Shown: positions 22,701 to 33,754, numbered from the stretch's first letter. The stretch is 64,000 nt of DNA from Mesostigma viride (GCA_009746045.1 RPFO01000078.1:1742080-1806079); one strand, 5' to 3'. Numbers and translations: made by a program. Notes: generated by a model not told the origin, from the letters alone.

Positions 22701-23093
22701 CGCGCGCAGGCGAGGACGCGAGGCTCCCACTTATGAGAACTCAATTGACCGGCACGTTAACCCACCACCACCACACGTTTGTTTCCCCTGGCAGGCAAGG
22801 ATGCGACCCTGGAGTTTGAGGACGTGGGCCACAGCGACACAGCGCGCGCGCAGATGGACACCTTCCTGATCGGCCGGCTCGACGACGCCGGCGTCAAGGC
22901 ACTCGCGGACAGCTCCCGCAAGCCCGCCGGTGGGGCCAAGGGCGGGTCTAGTAGCGGCCAAGGTGGGGCCAAGTCGGGCGCGTCCAATTCCCCCGGCGCG
23001 GGCTTGCGCGTGCTCCAGCTGCTGGTGCCCATCCTGATCCTGGCGCTCGCGTTTGTGGTGCGCCACTACACCAACAAGAAGGACATCGCATGA
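21329..23093 (+). CDS. Cytochrome b5, tail-anchored, 3 exons
   Basis: Exons 21329-21412, 21585-21651 and 22795-23093 join in frame to give 149 residues. Donors are GTGAGG and GTACGC; acceptors are CCAG and GCAG. The first exon starts [17 protein letters not shown]. The heme-binding HPGG motif is at residues 39-42 and the second axial histidine is His63 (VGHSD), the usual 24-residue spacing. A linker rich in Gly, Ser and Lys leads to a C-terminal hydrophobic anchor, about residues 118-141 ([14 protein letters not shown]), followed by the lysine-containing luminal tail [10 protein letters not shown]. It is therefore a complete microsomal-type (ER or outer mitochondrial membrane) electron carrier for desaturases and hydroxylases. 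Which partners it serves cannot be told from the context. It shares its upstream region with the RAB3GAP2-like gene. Confidence 0.95.
21926..22113. repeat. 93-bp tandem duplication in cytochrome b5 intron 2
   Basis: Two head-to-tail copies, 21926-22018 and 22019-22111, differing by very few bases, inside the 1143-bp second intron. Confidence 0.9.
22541..22630. repeat. 30-bp tandem repeat (3 units) in cytochrome b5 intron 2
   Basis: Three units beginning CACCCTTGACAAGTAACCTG at 22541, 22571 and 22601. A (CA)n run follows at about 22655-22698, close to the exon-3 acceptor. Confidence 0.9.
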
Positions 23094-24300
23094 GGGGCCA
23101 CGGGCGGGGGCGTTGAGGAATGCATGCCACTGTGAAGGCATGCTTTTGCTTCCACTGCTGGTGGGGATGGGGATGGGTGTAACCCTTGGTTGAAGGTCAT
23201 TGCCTTTGAGGGATTGCACCATGGGACCCTTAAAAGGAAGGGGTTAACGGAAACAGGGGTCGAAGGAGAAGGGCTGTTGTAGGGAGGGACGGGATCCCGA
23301 TGGTACCTTGGTTGTGAAGTCCAGCGATGGCTCAAGCGACGGGTTAATCGCAGCGGGCATGCAGAGACTAGGCTGCCCCAAGTCCACTACTCCACAGGCG
23401 CTGGATCCTACCACACATAGGAATTGGGGCGCTTTGTGGTACTTTTTGCCTGGCATTGACGGTGGAAGCATGCAGCTGGATGCAGCAGCCATCTAGAGGC
23501 CATGTGGATGCAGCAGCCATGTAGATACCACCCATTGGCAACAAAAATGCTTCTTGGTGGGCGCACGTCGCTTGGGAAGTCAATGCAAGTCGATCGCAAC
23601 GGCTTGCTGACGCCCACATGGAAGACAAGGCGTCAACTGTGGCTGCAACTGCAAGGATTGCTGCAGCGCACACGCAACACTTGTTGCTATGAGCGTGGAC
23701 AAGACTGATTGTAGACTGTCTCCAATGCATCTAAGACGAGCATTACAGAGATAACTGGCCTCTCCTGCAGGTGCCAAAGTAAAGGCATTTGGGCTGTCAT
23801 GGAGCTGCATGTGAAGGGCTTGGCGAGGTAGGGCTCATTTGTAAGACCTGAGCCAAAGCTCCTGCTTTTCCTTGTTACCATGCAGGGTGCAGCCCGCCTT
23901 CCAGGGTGTCTCCTGCATACCAGCTTCAATGCATGTGGGCACCCCCCCTGCCTGCATGCCGGCCTTTGACTGTATGCCTAGCTTCGCCGTGAATCAGCTT
24001 CAACCTTATTTATTTGTTTGAGTCAGACAGGCAGCACAGCATCGAGCTTCCTGGGCAGGCCGGAGCACTTTGCCGGTATCAATGCTGATTGATACATCAT
24101 GTTATCAGACACTTTTCCTGAGCTGTTCCTGCCATCCACTGAATTAAATAATTCATTGTTTCTGCCATCGACTTTATTGAATAGTGATTTCGACCAACTC
24201 ATCACGCATGAGTAAACCTCACGCGAGATCTGGGCTCCTTCCATTTCCGCATCCACCTTCCGCTCTCTTGGCGCTTGAGCAGCACGTGATTCCCCTCGCT
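23094..24300. other. Region downstream of cytochrome b5, no gene seen
   Basis: The first 100 bp is presumably 3' UTR and contains a TGTAA motif at about 23178, the polyadenylation signal used by many chlorophyte algae. The remaining 1.1 kb has no recognisable gene or repeat family. Confidence 0.4.
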
Positions 24301-24383
24301 GCAGATTAATTAATTAATTAATTAATTAATTAGACTCGTGCTCCCGTTGGGGAGTCACGGAGTCACGGAGCACTCGCTGCAGA
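24300..24383 (-). mobile_element. Family-A tail and stem-loop remnant
   Basis: A TTAATTAAT tail at about 24306-24333 is followed by the family-A stem-loop at about 24338-24381. A GAGTCACG unit is duplicated within the stem. It abuts the ORF1 fragment to its right. Confidence 0.65.
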
Positions 24384-24690
24384 TGTGGCAGCAATGGGCA
24401 ACACGCTGGCTGCTGAGCTCCCACACCTTTCCACCACCGCCACCTCCACGTACCTCCACCCTCCTCGCCTCCACCGCCACCGCCACCACCGCATCCACTG
24501 CCGCCATAACCGCCCACCTCCTCGACGTACATCGACCAGTGCCTCCACGACAACTCCATCGCCATTGAGTGCCTACAAAACACCGCAGGCCTCACCGCCC
24601 AGGCGGTGAAGGACATTGCCGCCCGGCCAGCCCCTGCTGGCCCACCCGACGATGCTCCTCCCACCCAGACCAGGGCGGACGTTGATTAAA
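24375..24690 (+). pseudogene. Retroelement ORF1 fragment, plus strand
   Basis: The sequence is homologous in reverse complement to the middle of the ORF1 at 46640-46940. Recognisable pieces are the A.MG.TLAAELP.LST stretch, the Ser/Thr-rich coiled-coil segment, and the NTAGLTAQAVKDIAA block at about 24578-24630. Frameshifts break the reading frame. Confidence 0.7.
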
Positions 24691-24945
24691 TTAAATTAAA
24701 AAATTAAATTATAACATGCCTCCGTGGGGAGGTCATGTAGCACATATTTCATGATGGATGGGATGGAGGAAGCCGCGTGATCGAACTATCCTAACTAGAA
24801 AATCCTACCTACACTACTCATCAAAACGCCTCCTCCGCTTGGGGGGAGGTGGCTTGCCCACAGGGTCGGGCGTGTGCGCCTTGACAATCTTCTTCCACCG
24901 CGTCTTGTCCTGCATGGCAGTCCAAAGACGGGAGAGAGAGTGGAT
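24690..24945 (-). mobile_element. Family-B LINE 3' end with ORF2 C-terminus (TTTAA tail)
   Basis: The tail of TTAAA-type units (24688-24712) is followed by a family-B-like stem-loop (GCCTCC-GTGG-GGAGG, about 24717-24734). A short 3' UTR follows. Then comes the minus-strand end of an ORF2 (LWTAMQDKTRWKKIV...KPPPPKRRRRFDE, stop near 24815). The copy is truncated on its 5' side at about 24945. Confidence 0.65.
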
Positions 24946-25830
24946 TGAATTGAATTGAATTGAATTGTAACATAACTCCGTTGGGAGTATATGTAGCACA
25001 TAGCACATAGCACGGGATATGTAGCACATAGCCCGTGAGATGGGGCATATGGCCTATCATACATCCTAAGCTACTTCCTGCAAGGGTGGGGATGTAAAGG
25101 ACCCTTGCTCTAGGTGCACCAGGGCACGTGCATCCCCATGATCTTCAAGCTATGCCCAGCGAAGGGGGAGCCTGTCATGGGGGGGAAGATCAGCATAGCT
25201 ATACAAAGGCTAAAGCGAAGAGAGTGGATGCGGTGCTCAAACTGGGCTGGGACCACTAGGTCGTCCAGCAACATCTGAACATAGTTGGTGACAGGTTTCG
25301 ATCCCTACCCTTTTGGGAATGGCCGCGGGGCCAGGCCAGGTCAGAATGTGCCGCCCTGGCTGGCCAAGCCGCTGGGGGCCGGCCAGACCAAGGGTGGTGT
25401 CGACCTGGCTGGTGCGGGCAAGGTGTCCTACAAATGCTATCCTACGCTGTCTAATCTCGTCCGAAATACGAGGCATGCCCTGATACAAAGACTCTGATGA
25501 CGGGCGCTTGGAAAACCCTACATTCAGGACCTGTCGGAGCATCCTGTAAACTGTGCCGTCTAGCCTAGATGCCAGTGTTGGGGTGAGTGTCCACGCCTCG
25601 GCGCCATACGTGAGCACCGTGAGGACGAGGACCTTGAAGAGCATGCGCTTGCGGTGCCCGTCCAGGCCCTTCGAGCGCCAGTAAGGTGTGAGCGAACGGA
25701 GCTTGGCCCAGGCAAGGCCGATGCGGGTGTCCACATCGTCGGCGGTGTCAGGAAGCCAGCTCCCCAACAGCTTGAAGCGGTCGCGGAACGGGACCTCCGT
25801 TGATTTCGCGGACGTTGATGCTAGGAATTA
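24945..25830 (-). mobile_element. Family-B LINE with ORF2 C-terminal region, 5'-truncated
   Basis: A (TTCAA)n tail in minus orientation lies at 24945-24966. It is followed by the stem-loop ACTCC-CAAC-GGAGT (24972-24990) and a 3' UTR that matches the one at 45676-46090. Then an ORF2 segment of 176 residues (25237-25767) carries DVDTRIGLAWAKLRSL, LTYGAEAWTLTPTLA and QRRIAFVGHLARTSQVD, the conserved post-RT region. This shows that the family-B 3' UTR belongs to a LINE that once encoded ORF2, in contrast to the ORF1-only element at 45659-47693. Confidence 0.75.
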
Positions 25831-26410
25831 ATTAATTAATTAATTAATTAAACACGTGCTCCCGTTGTGGAGTCACGGAGCACCGAAGTGCTTTTAAGCC
25901 CTGTGTGTGCACAACAGGAGAAAGGGCAGAGCCCCCCAGTCTCCTTCATGCCTAAGGCATGCCCCAGCTGCATTCGGGCACGCTAGCTAAACGGACACGC
26001 TAACAATCCGGCAATCTGTGGGTGCAATAAGACCCATGTGAGCATGGCATAACAAGGAGCGTGGGCAAGTAATCTGATCATAGCCATGCAGGACGTAGCA
26101 TGGCTGTACTAGGACTAGGGTAAGGCTATTCTGATCAGACACTCAAGCTAAGGCTATGGCTGGTTGTGTACCGTGCGTTAGCGGCACGTGACTAGGTATG
26201 TTGGCAGAGCTAGGCAAACATTCTAAGCATGGCTGCCAGAGCGGCAGTGACTACCAATGGATACAAGCTAGGGCTATTGCTATTCTAGCCCGCTGGGGGC
26301 GTCCACATCTTGTGGTTGATCATCAGGTCCCCGCCCCTCCAGTACACCTTGGGCTTCTGGGGGCCCTGCTTATGGCGGAGGTATTCCGGCCACAGGTCGC
26401 GTGTTAACTA
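25828..26410 (-). mobile_element. Family-A ORF1-only retroelement, 5'-truncated
   Basis: A TTAATTAATT tail (25828-25850) leads into the family-A stem-loop (25856-25883; one base differs, GTTGTGGAG) and a 3' UTR of about 400 bp. Degenerate ORF1 C-terminal codons follow directly (RDLWPEYL, VYWRGGDLMINHKMW) at about 26295-26405. Again there is no ORF2 between ORF1 and the 3' UTR. Confidence 0.65.
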
Positions 26411-27037
26411 ATAAATTTTAATTCATTCATTAATTAATTTTAATTCATTAATTAATTAATGACCCATAATAAGTTAGACTAGTTCATGGCAAATCAAATC
26501 ACGGCTCATCAATCACACAACCATGCAATGATTGAAAACTTGAACACAATTCAGGTTAATTGGTAATGTCGTCGCTTGATGAGCCATAATAAGTTAGACT
26601 AGTTAATGGCAGATCAACTCCGTGACTCCCAAACGGGAGCACGAGTTTAATTCATTAATTAATAGGGCAACTTTGGCAGCTGAACAACCCGTGAATGAAG
26701 GACAGCCACAGCCATGGGCACATTGTTTATATTGTCAAAGAGACAACGTGTGCATGATCAGAACAGGTATTTCATTTATAAAATAATTACTTCATCAGAG
26801 CACAGCCAAGGCCGAGTGTTTGCTTCATGGTCAGTGGCTGGTTGCTTGGTCAGTATTCAATAATATATTATTCAATAAACAATATCATTATTTATCAAAT
26901 ATTATATATTATTATTAATAAATAATATATTATTCAATATATAATATCATTGTTTACCGAATATTATATATTGCGTAGTATTATTTATTATTATTAACTG
27001 GGTTAAACAAATAATAATGAATTAATAACTAATTAAA
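26411..27037. other. AT-rich repeat region, no gene seen
   Basis: It contains an imperfect direct repeat with CATAATAAGTTAGACTAGTT at 26465 and 26585. A plus-oriented family-A 3' end with tail lies at about 26615-26665. A highly AT-rich, palindromic stretch of TAATATATTATT-type units runs from 26860 to 27010. Confidence 0.6.
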
Positions 27038-27934
27038 TTAAAATTTACCTGCAGGTGGTGCTGCACTGGCGACTGCGTGGGCTGATCGCACACGTCTCAT
27101 GACCTTCCGCTTCTTGTGCTTCCGCGGCCGCCCCGGGCCGCGCTTCCTTGGCGACGCACAGGTGGGAGGGTTGCTGTCCGCGGCCTTCCTCTTCCCCAGA
27201 GATAACTGTTGCCATCTTTCCTTCCAAGCCCGCAGCTTCGCAGCCTTCTCTTCAGGGCTTTCCTCGTCCTTCTACCCCTCCCCCCCCAAGACCTCGTCCT
27301 CATCCTCGTCCTACCCGTCCTCCCCGTCCTCCCCCTCGTCACTCTCCATGACCACGACCTCATCCTCATCCTCGTCCTCCCCGTCCTCCCCCTTGTCACT
27401 CTCCACCACCACGACCTCGTGCTCATCCTCGCCCTCCCCGTCCTCGCCCTCTTCCTCACCAGACCCCTCGCCCCCCTCCTCCTTCCCATCCTCCTCCCCC
27501 TCGTCCCTCTGTTCCTCGCCGGCCTCCTCGCCAGGCTCGTCTTCACCCCCCTCGTCATCCGCGCCATCCTCCATGATCCGCTGTACGTATAGCTTGGCCT
27601 CCTTCCAAACAGCAGCCGGCCGGCCCACGATGCGTTGCCACTCATTCCAGTTGTTTACAACATTGAGCGCATCGGCACCGAGGAGGAAAATGATGAGCGG
27701 AACATCGAGGGTTTTGAATTCCTCAGCACGGCCGGTCGGCCGGGCGCCAGCCAACTGTCGCAGCTGCTTCCAAGCATCGATGGTAGCGTGCTCTTTCTTA
27801 AACAGTTTTTGATAGTCGTTCCAGCTGCATTCCCGCAGTTTCTCCCCTGGAACAGCCTCGAGAACTTCTCTCTGAAGGAACCGGTGATACAACTCTACAG
27901 TTGCCTTGGGAGCGTTGCCCTCGGCGTCTTTCAT
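27038..27934 (-). pseudogene. Acidic/AT-hook protein gene with two in-frame TAG codons
   Basis: From the ATG at 27934 the frame runs 207 codons to a TAG (27311-27313). It continues in the same frame to a second TAG (27272-27274) and ends at TAA 27038-27040, for 298 codons in all. The N-terminal 120 residues (KDAEGNAPKATVELYHRF...) are not recognised. They are followed by a long Glu/Asp/Gly-rich run and then by a basic end with an AT-hook-like core, KRGPGRPRKHKKRK. The stops fall in the acidic run as GAG-to-TAG-like changes. An intron from one of the GAG|GTCGTGG sites to GGGGTAG|AAG would remove both in frame, but there is no pyrimidine tract. It could be a chromatin-associated protein or a decayed transposon gene. 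It is divergent from the oxygenase gene at 28750. Confidence 0.5.
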
Positions 27935-28749
27935 TGTGACGATGACGAGGGCTTTAAAGTGCCATAGTCAACTAAGCCAGCATCAGCATCCTCTGGGGGA
28001 ATGCTGGATGCCCGGACGTGTCTTCTGCCATCCCCTCACGAAGTCTGTCACTCAGCTGTTCTGCGTCTTCAGTTCAGGGTTCTCAGCCGTCAATGGAAGC
28101 AGCTAGCAAACTGGAAGCCCGCCATGTGTTAGGCGCTGCATGCTGAGCAGAATAATTTAATAAACCGCTAGCCATGAAACTCATAACCAAGGCCTTTCCC
28201 CGCTTTTCCTGCTAAAAAACAGGGGTGGCCCTTAACCCGACTTTGCCTCCCCGCCCCCCCCCCCTACCCCCCCCAAAACGTGCCAAAACGGTCCCAACAA
28301 GAATTTTACCATGCGAAGTCGATGTCGCTGATTCCAAATCCGTGCTCAGAATGACAATCTGCCCAGTCCTGCGAATGCCAGAAGTTTTGCAATTAAGGTG
28401 GCCCAGGTGGATTACCTTACGAGTCGGCAATTATCAATGTCCTGGCGTCATTGCAATAATTGGGATACTAAGGTGGTGGTTTTGCCGAGAGCGTAGGCAG
28501 TGGATTGCATAATTTAGTAGCTTCAGCCGCGTGGGCGCCTTCATCACCTGCGCCAATTAACCGGTTAGCGGTTTTGCGGAAAACACCGCCGCTCTTGCCC
28601 CCCCTCTTAATCTTACCCGCATGTCATTACTCTCGCACGCGTAACATTGGTAATATAGTAGCTGTTGTTGTCGTCGCCTTCTCCTTTATTTTTAGCTGTT
28701 GATATCATATCTATATTTCGGTGGCACATCCTGCCGCGTTGAGGTTATC
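27935..28749. promoter_or_regulatory. Region between divergent acidic-protein and oxygenase genes
   Basis: 815 bp between the two start codons. C-rich runs lie at 28250-28275. No repeat family or RNA gene was recognised. A T-rich stretch precedes the downstream ATG. Confidence 0.4.
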
Positions 28750-30725
28750 ATGGAAGCTGGAAAAAAACCCTCAGCCAGCACATGGCCGTCCATGCAACTG
28801 AGTGAGGATCAGACAATTAAATTGAATTCGGACGGTTCTATAGTCTCCGTCACTGCAACCTTGAATTACTTAAGCCCGTCCACGGAGCGCAGTCTGAGGC
28901 GTAACGGAAAGGTGTGGACTAACCGCGACCCCGCCGGCACTGACCATGGTCTCCATGGAATCGAGTGGGATCCTGCAACGGTGGTTATGGAGAGCGGCCG
29001 CGGATCCGTCGAGCCAGTCAAGCTAGACGTCCATGGGTTTGAGTTGAGACAGAGCGCAACGGAACATGAGGATTTTTATGACAAGTCTTCCGTGGTGGGG
29101 AAATACTACCCCGAGTGCGAGAGGATCGTAAGAGCAGCCACGGGCGCGTCGTTCGTCGCTGCGTTCGACCACAACGTGCGGGGCCGCAGTATCACGGGTC
29201 GCAGCCTCCCTGGTGGAACAACGGCTCAGGTAAGTCTAGCTAGGAGACCCTTTCAGGATGCGTGGCTTTGCGATGTTTAGATTGCGGGTCGTGGCCTCCG
29301 GGTCGAAACGGTGGCTTAGGTTATGCCTAGCTTTACAGGGTCGAATGACGGAGCGCTTTGCCGGGTCGTCTGTACGTGGCCGCCCTAGAAGTAGAATGCC
29401 CGCGGCCGGCCAGCATGCAACTGGTCTTGTGATCTCAACAGATATGATGACTTACCAATGGGCTTCCGTGTCTCGTTGCCCTCGCAGTATGAGCAAATAA
29501 GCACCTTGACATTGCCTTGACATGGTGTGCATGCCACATTGCCTTGGCCATGTTGGAAATCACTGTTTGATTAGTGTCTACTATCATGGCTGGGACGGTG
29601 TTCTCATGTTTCTTTTTTTCTCCTTCTAACGCGGGGCTAATTTTTCAGTTCTGTGCAGGTTCAGTGTAGGCTATTTCCTTGCGTAAGGCAGAGAAAGTCG
29701 CAACGGTAAACCGCACGGGGCTCTGCTCTACAGGATGTGATGGTGGTTGGGCCGGAGTTTTGAAAATTGTCAGGCAGAGGTACTGCTGCTGCAGGCCGAA
29801 AGAAAGCACCTACAAGTAGCCCTGATCGACCTTTTCATGTACTGAGCTGTTGTCCTGTTTAGTTATGGCACCATGGTTCATGGAGCATGCCCCCATCGAT
29901 GGCAGGGTGCTTGCTTTGGTTACAATTTGCTTGCTATCCTGAGCCATTTCCCCTCATGCACCTAAAAATAGTACCCATCATCCACGCACTTTCTGTTATT
30001 CCCGTGGCACCCTCACCCGCTGTCCTCCCGGCTCCCCTCACGGATTTCCCTCACCATGACAGATCCGGCCATGCCGCAGCGCACCCCCGACCCCCCCCCC
30101 CCCCCCCCCCTGGATGCACCCACCCACCCTGCAGGGCCCCGCGCCGGCGGTCCACGGCGACTACACGCTAACCAGCGCGCCACAACGGTTGGCCGATTTA
30201 GGCCAGCCCCCTAAAGTGAACGACGTGCTGCGCTCCACACTGGGGGACAAGCCGTTGCTGTCCGAGGACCTATGCCGACGTGTCCTGGAGCAAGGCAGCC
30301 GCTTTGCCATCATCAACGTGTGGCGTAACATCCGGCCCGAGCCGGTACAGAACAGCCCGCTGGGCTGCTGCGACGCGCGCACGGTCGCAGCTGAGGACTT
30401 GGTGGTGTTTGAACTGCGCTATGCGGACCGCATCGGCGAGAATTATTTCGTGGTGCATAACCCTGCGCACCGGTGGTTCTACTTCCCCCACATGACACGG
30501 GACGAGGCGCTGCTGATAAAGCAGTGGGATTCGGCGGGTACCTTTGCGCGGCAGCATGGGGGAGTCGGGGACGCAGGACATGACCCAGTGGGTGGGGAGG
30601 ATGATGCCCATGGGGGGGACTTTTTATCGACGTTTGCGGCGCATAGTGCGTTTGCGGACCCAACCAGCACACCGGGTGCACCAGAGAGAGAAAGCATCGA
30701 GGTCCGGTGCATGGTGGTGTACTAA
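28750..30725 (+). CDS. CmcJ/AsaB-like non-heme iron oxygenase, 2 exons
   Basis: Exon 1 is 28750-29229 and exon 2 is 30135-30725, joined in phase 0 (CAG|GTAAGT donor, CCTGCAG acceptor), giving 356 residues. The layout matches the family named after cephamycin 7-alpha-hydroxylase/methyltransferase subunit CmcJ and the fungal hydroxylase/desaturase AsaB. The blocks are FDHNVRGR (about residue 138), VHGDYT (166-171), INVWRNI..PVQNSPLGCCDART (about 220-243), HNPAHRWFYFPHMTRDEALL (268-287) and a C-terminal HSAF.DP...RESIEVRCMVVY. His167, Asp169 and a C-terminal His are the likely iron ligands, by analogy with the family. The family is common in fungi and bacteria, where members oxidise secondary metabolites or fatty-acid-like substrates; the substrate here is unknown. 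The first ATG of the longer frame (28699) was not used because MEAGKKP fits better as a start. Confidence 0.85.
29230..30134 (+). other. Intron of the oxygenase gene
   Basis: 905 bp, GTAAGT to CTGCAG. A run of about 19 C lies at 30091-30110, forming the pyrimidine tract near the acceptor. Confidence 0.85.
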
Positions 30726-31075
30726 ATGGAAACCATCTTGAACTGCCCAGTTTGTTTGCAAAGCTCAATCAATTCGGCTCAAGCAACTGTCCTGCCTCTT
30801 CCCTGGTTCTGTTCTCAACGGCTGGGGAATTTTAATTTTATTTTGGCTTGGGCGCTTTTTAAAACACAGATTGATGAACCAGCTCAAGCACATCGATGCA
30901 TGGGTTGTCTGTGCATCGATCGGTATGATCACCAGATAATAAGTCACTGACAACCAATATACATGCATGCATCTTGCATGTGCTAAAAATGATGTTGTCA
31001 AACTCCCTTACCTATTCATGGCGTGAGCCTGCCACTGCCAAGCTAGAGACAACAGTTGCGTGGTATGTATAATAT
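30726..31075. other. 3' flank of the oxygenase gene
   Basis: No gene recognised. The palindromic stretch CATCGATGCA is followed by a second TGCATCGATCG copy at about 30893-30922. Confidence 0.35.
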
Positions 31076-31240
31076 TAAAATTAAATTAAATTAAATTATA
31101 ACATGACTCCGTTGGGAGATCATGTAGCACATATTCCTTGCTGGGTGGGTGGAGGTGGGCGAAGCCGCGGAACCGAACTAGCAATGTGCGTTCGTTGAAA
31201 GTTGCGAGGGCCAAGGATGCCTGCTGGCCCAACAGGGGAG
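31075..31240 (-). mobile_element. Family-B retroelement 3' end (TTTAA tail)
   Basis: A TTAAATTAAATTAAATT tail is followed by the stem-loop core ACTCC-GTTG-GGAG with flanking CATGA/TCATG pairing (about 31099-31121). The first 100 bp of 3' UTR (CGAAGCCGCGGAACCGAACTA) match those of the copy at 24750-24790. The right boundary is uncertain. Confidence 0.6.
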
Positions 31241-31697
31241 AACGAGGAGGGGTGATGGGGGTGGATGCAGCGGAAGATGGGGGTGGGAATGGAACGGAGG
31301 GGAGGGGGATGGATGGAATAGTGCTTTTCATCGCATGGATCGAGCTTGTCCTGCAGGGGTAGGATGCGAGCCTGCCGCCTGCTCTGGGTATTCGGGGATG
31401 ATTGCGCAACGCGCAGAGGCGTAGATAATCTAGCATGCGTTGTGTACCGCGAATCTGACTGCTGAGAGCTGTCGTTTTAGCCGGCGAAATACCACCATGT
31501 GTATCACTCGACTGGGTCGAGGCATGGGTGTGGAACGGGTAGGACTTTTTAGAGGCTGTCCCCGAAGCCCTGTTAGCCACGAGCCGACGAGTAGGGTTGT
31601 ATAAGTAGCGATGTATAGTATAGGTCAAGTGGTCAACTGTGCCTCACCACGTGTGCCTCACCACATCCCAGCAATGACCTTCCCTTTATTCCATTTT
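31241..31697. other. Unassigned DNA between retroelements
   Basis: About 460 bp with no recognised gene. It may be the rest of the family-B 3' UTR to its left. Confidence 0.35.
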
Positions 31698-31711
31698 TGT
31701 ATTTGTTATTA
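31698..31711. repeat. Target-site duplication, left (14 bp)
   Basis: TGTATTTGTTATTA, repeated exactly at 33462-33475. The pair brackets the truncated LINE. Confidence 0.9.
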
Positions 31712-33461
31712 ATTTAATTAATTAATTAATTAGACTCGTGCTCCCGTTGGGGAGTCACGGAGCATTAACCCCGGTGGATGGATGGGTGCAAACAGTCCTA
31801 CCGGTCTAAGCTATATACAAGATCTATCTACGACATCTATCAACGACAACTAGTCTAAGCTCTCTACCCTAGGGGACCTGTCTGGCGTGCTTCCCGTATC
31901 AAGGAGACAACCAGCTGTCTGGCGTGCTTCCCGTATGTTTGCACACACGGGCGCTTCCCCACGGGAGGGGGTTAGTTGTCCTCTATGACCTGGGCCCACT
32001 TGGCCTTGTCCATCATCTTGTTCCAAATCACGGAGAGGCCTAGCCCCCCCATGTCTGCGACTAGCTGTTCTTTGAAGGTGCGGGCCTTGCGGCGGCGAGC
32101 ATTGCTGGGCCTGGCCCACGTAAGGAGGTGCCGGCCAGGCTGAGCTGGGCGCAGCCCCGCGGGGGGGCCATGCACTTGAGGTGTCTACCTGGTTGGTGCG
32201 AGCTAAGTGCCCTACTAGCTGTAGGCGCCGCTGCTTAATGGTGCTGGTAATATATGGCATGCCGAGGTACAGGTTGAGGAGGATTGCGAACATGAGCAGC
32301 ATAGCCTACTCGGAAAATGGATCGCAGCATGTTGGTGACCGCGCCGTCCAGCTTGCGGGCCAGGTCGGCGGTGAGGGTCCACGTCTCGGCCCCGTACGGG
32401 AGAACAGGAAGGACGAGGACCTTAAACAGGTCCTGTTTCTCTATCTTGCCCAGGGGCTTGCGCCACAGGGCCCGGTATTGGCGTAAAGCGTGCCAGGCGA
32501 GGGAGATGCGGTACGTGGTCCACATCAGCCTCGCAGCTGGGGAGGAGGCTGCCCAGCAACTTGACGCGGTCCCGATACAGTACAGGACTCGAAAGCCGTC
32601 AAGGAGAAAGAGGGCGGGCGGTGGGTGAGTGAGCCCAATCGCCAGAGCCTCTGTCTTCTAATTGCTGACCTCAAGCCCCACTGCGCGGGCCTTGATAGCC
32701 AGGCAGTCAAGCCACGTCTGCATGTGCTCAGTGTCCTCGAAGAGGGTGGTGTCGTCTGCATGGATGATGTCCGCCAGCTGAATCTCCGTTTCCGCCCCGC
32801 CATGCCAGAAACGGTTTTCGACCTGCACCCCTGGTTCCCTACCCACGATGCGGGCAAATCGTTTGCGCGCCTGAATCATTACGTATTCGACCACAACAAT
32901 AAACAGGTAGGGCGACAGCACGCAGCCCTGCCACACACCCTTCTGTAAAGGGCATGGTGGCGTGGTCCCGTAGGAAGTGCGCACCGAAGTGGTGGACCCT
33001 TCATACAGGTTGCGGATGACAGCAATAAGGGGGCGGGGGATCCGGAACAGAGCGAGGATGTCCCATAGCGCAGGCCAGAAAACCGAATCGAAGGCTTTCA
33101 TGAAGTCCACCAGCACAAGGTGCAGAGGGGACTCACCAGGCTGAAGGCGTTGCAGTTCTTTCACAAGGCGGCGAGTAGCGAAGAGCGCCTGTACTGTGTT
33201 GTGACCTGAACGGAAGCCGTGCTGAGTCTCGCTGAGGTGGCCGTCCAGGGCCGTGCGCAGGCGGTTCAGGATGAGCCGCATGAGAAGCTTGAGGGGGGCA
33301 CTTTGGATGCACACCCCTCTGTAGTTACCGGGGTCGGCTGGCGACCCCTTGTTCTTGTACAGCATCGTTGGAAAACTGCATGTGTTGCCAGGCCGCTGGG
33401 GGCGGTTGCGACGACAGCAGAATGCGGTTGCAGATATCCCGGAAGAACATCATGACACCAG
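31712..33461 (-). mobile_element. Family-A LINE, 5'-truncated insertion with 14-bp TSD
   Basis: The 3' end is at the left: TTAATT tail (31712-31732), stem-loop (about 31737-31764), short 3' UTR, then ORF2 read on the minus strand. It is very similar to 51650-53360 of the full-length copy. The RT portion (32658-33365) keeps LVDFMKAFDSVFW and GVWQGCVLSPYLF but has HADD instead of YADD at the catalytic motif. Frameshifts separate the RT from the C-terminal blocks (32235-32525 and 31972-32175). The flanking TSD shows that this is a single complete truncated insertion. Confidence 0.92.
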
Positions 33462-33475
33462 TGTATTTGTTATTA
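33462..33475. repeat. Target-site duplication, right (14 bp)
   Basis: Second copy of the sequence at 31698-31711. Confidence 0.9.
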
Positions 33476-33710
33476 TTATTGCTCTTTACTTTGTCTTTAT
33501 TTATTATTGCTCGTATTATTACCATTTACATTTTCTTTTCTTTTTTTTTTCTTTCTTTCTTTTTCTTTTTTCTTTTTCCCTTTGTAATGTATACTCCTTA
33601 CCTATATTCTTTTAGCCCCCGATAAAAGAAAAAGATCGTGTATGTGTGTATGCGTTCCCTCTTTTCATTCTTAGTTTTGGTTCTTCGTGTTGGTAGTGGT
33701 GGTGGTGGTG

Positions 33711-33754
<44 letters not shown>

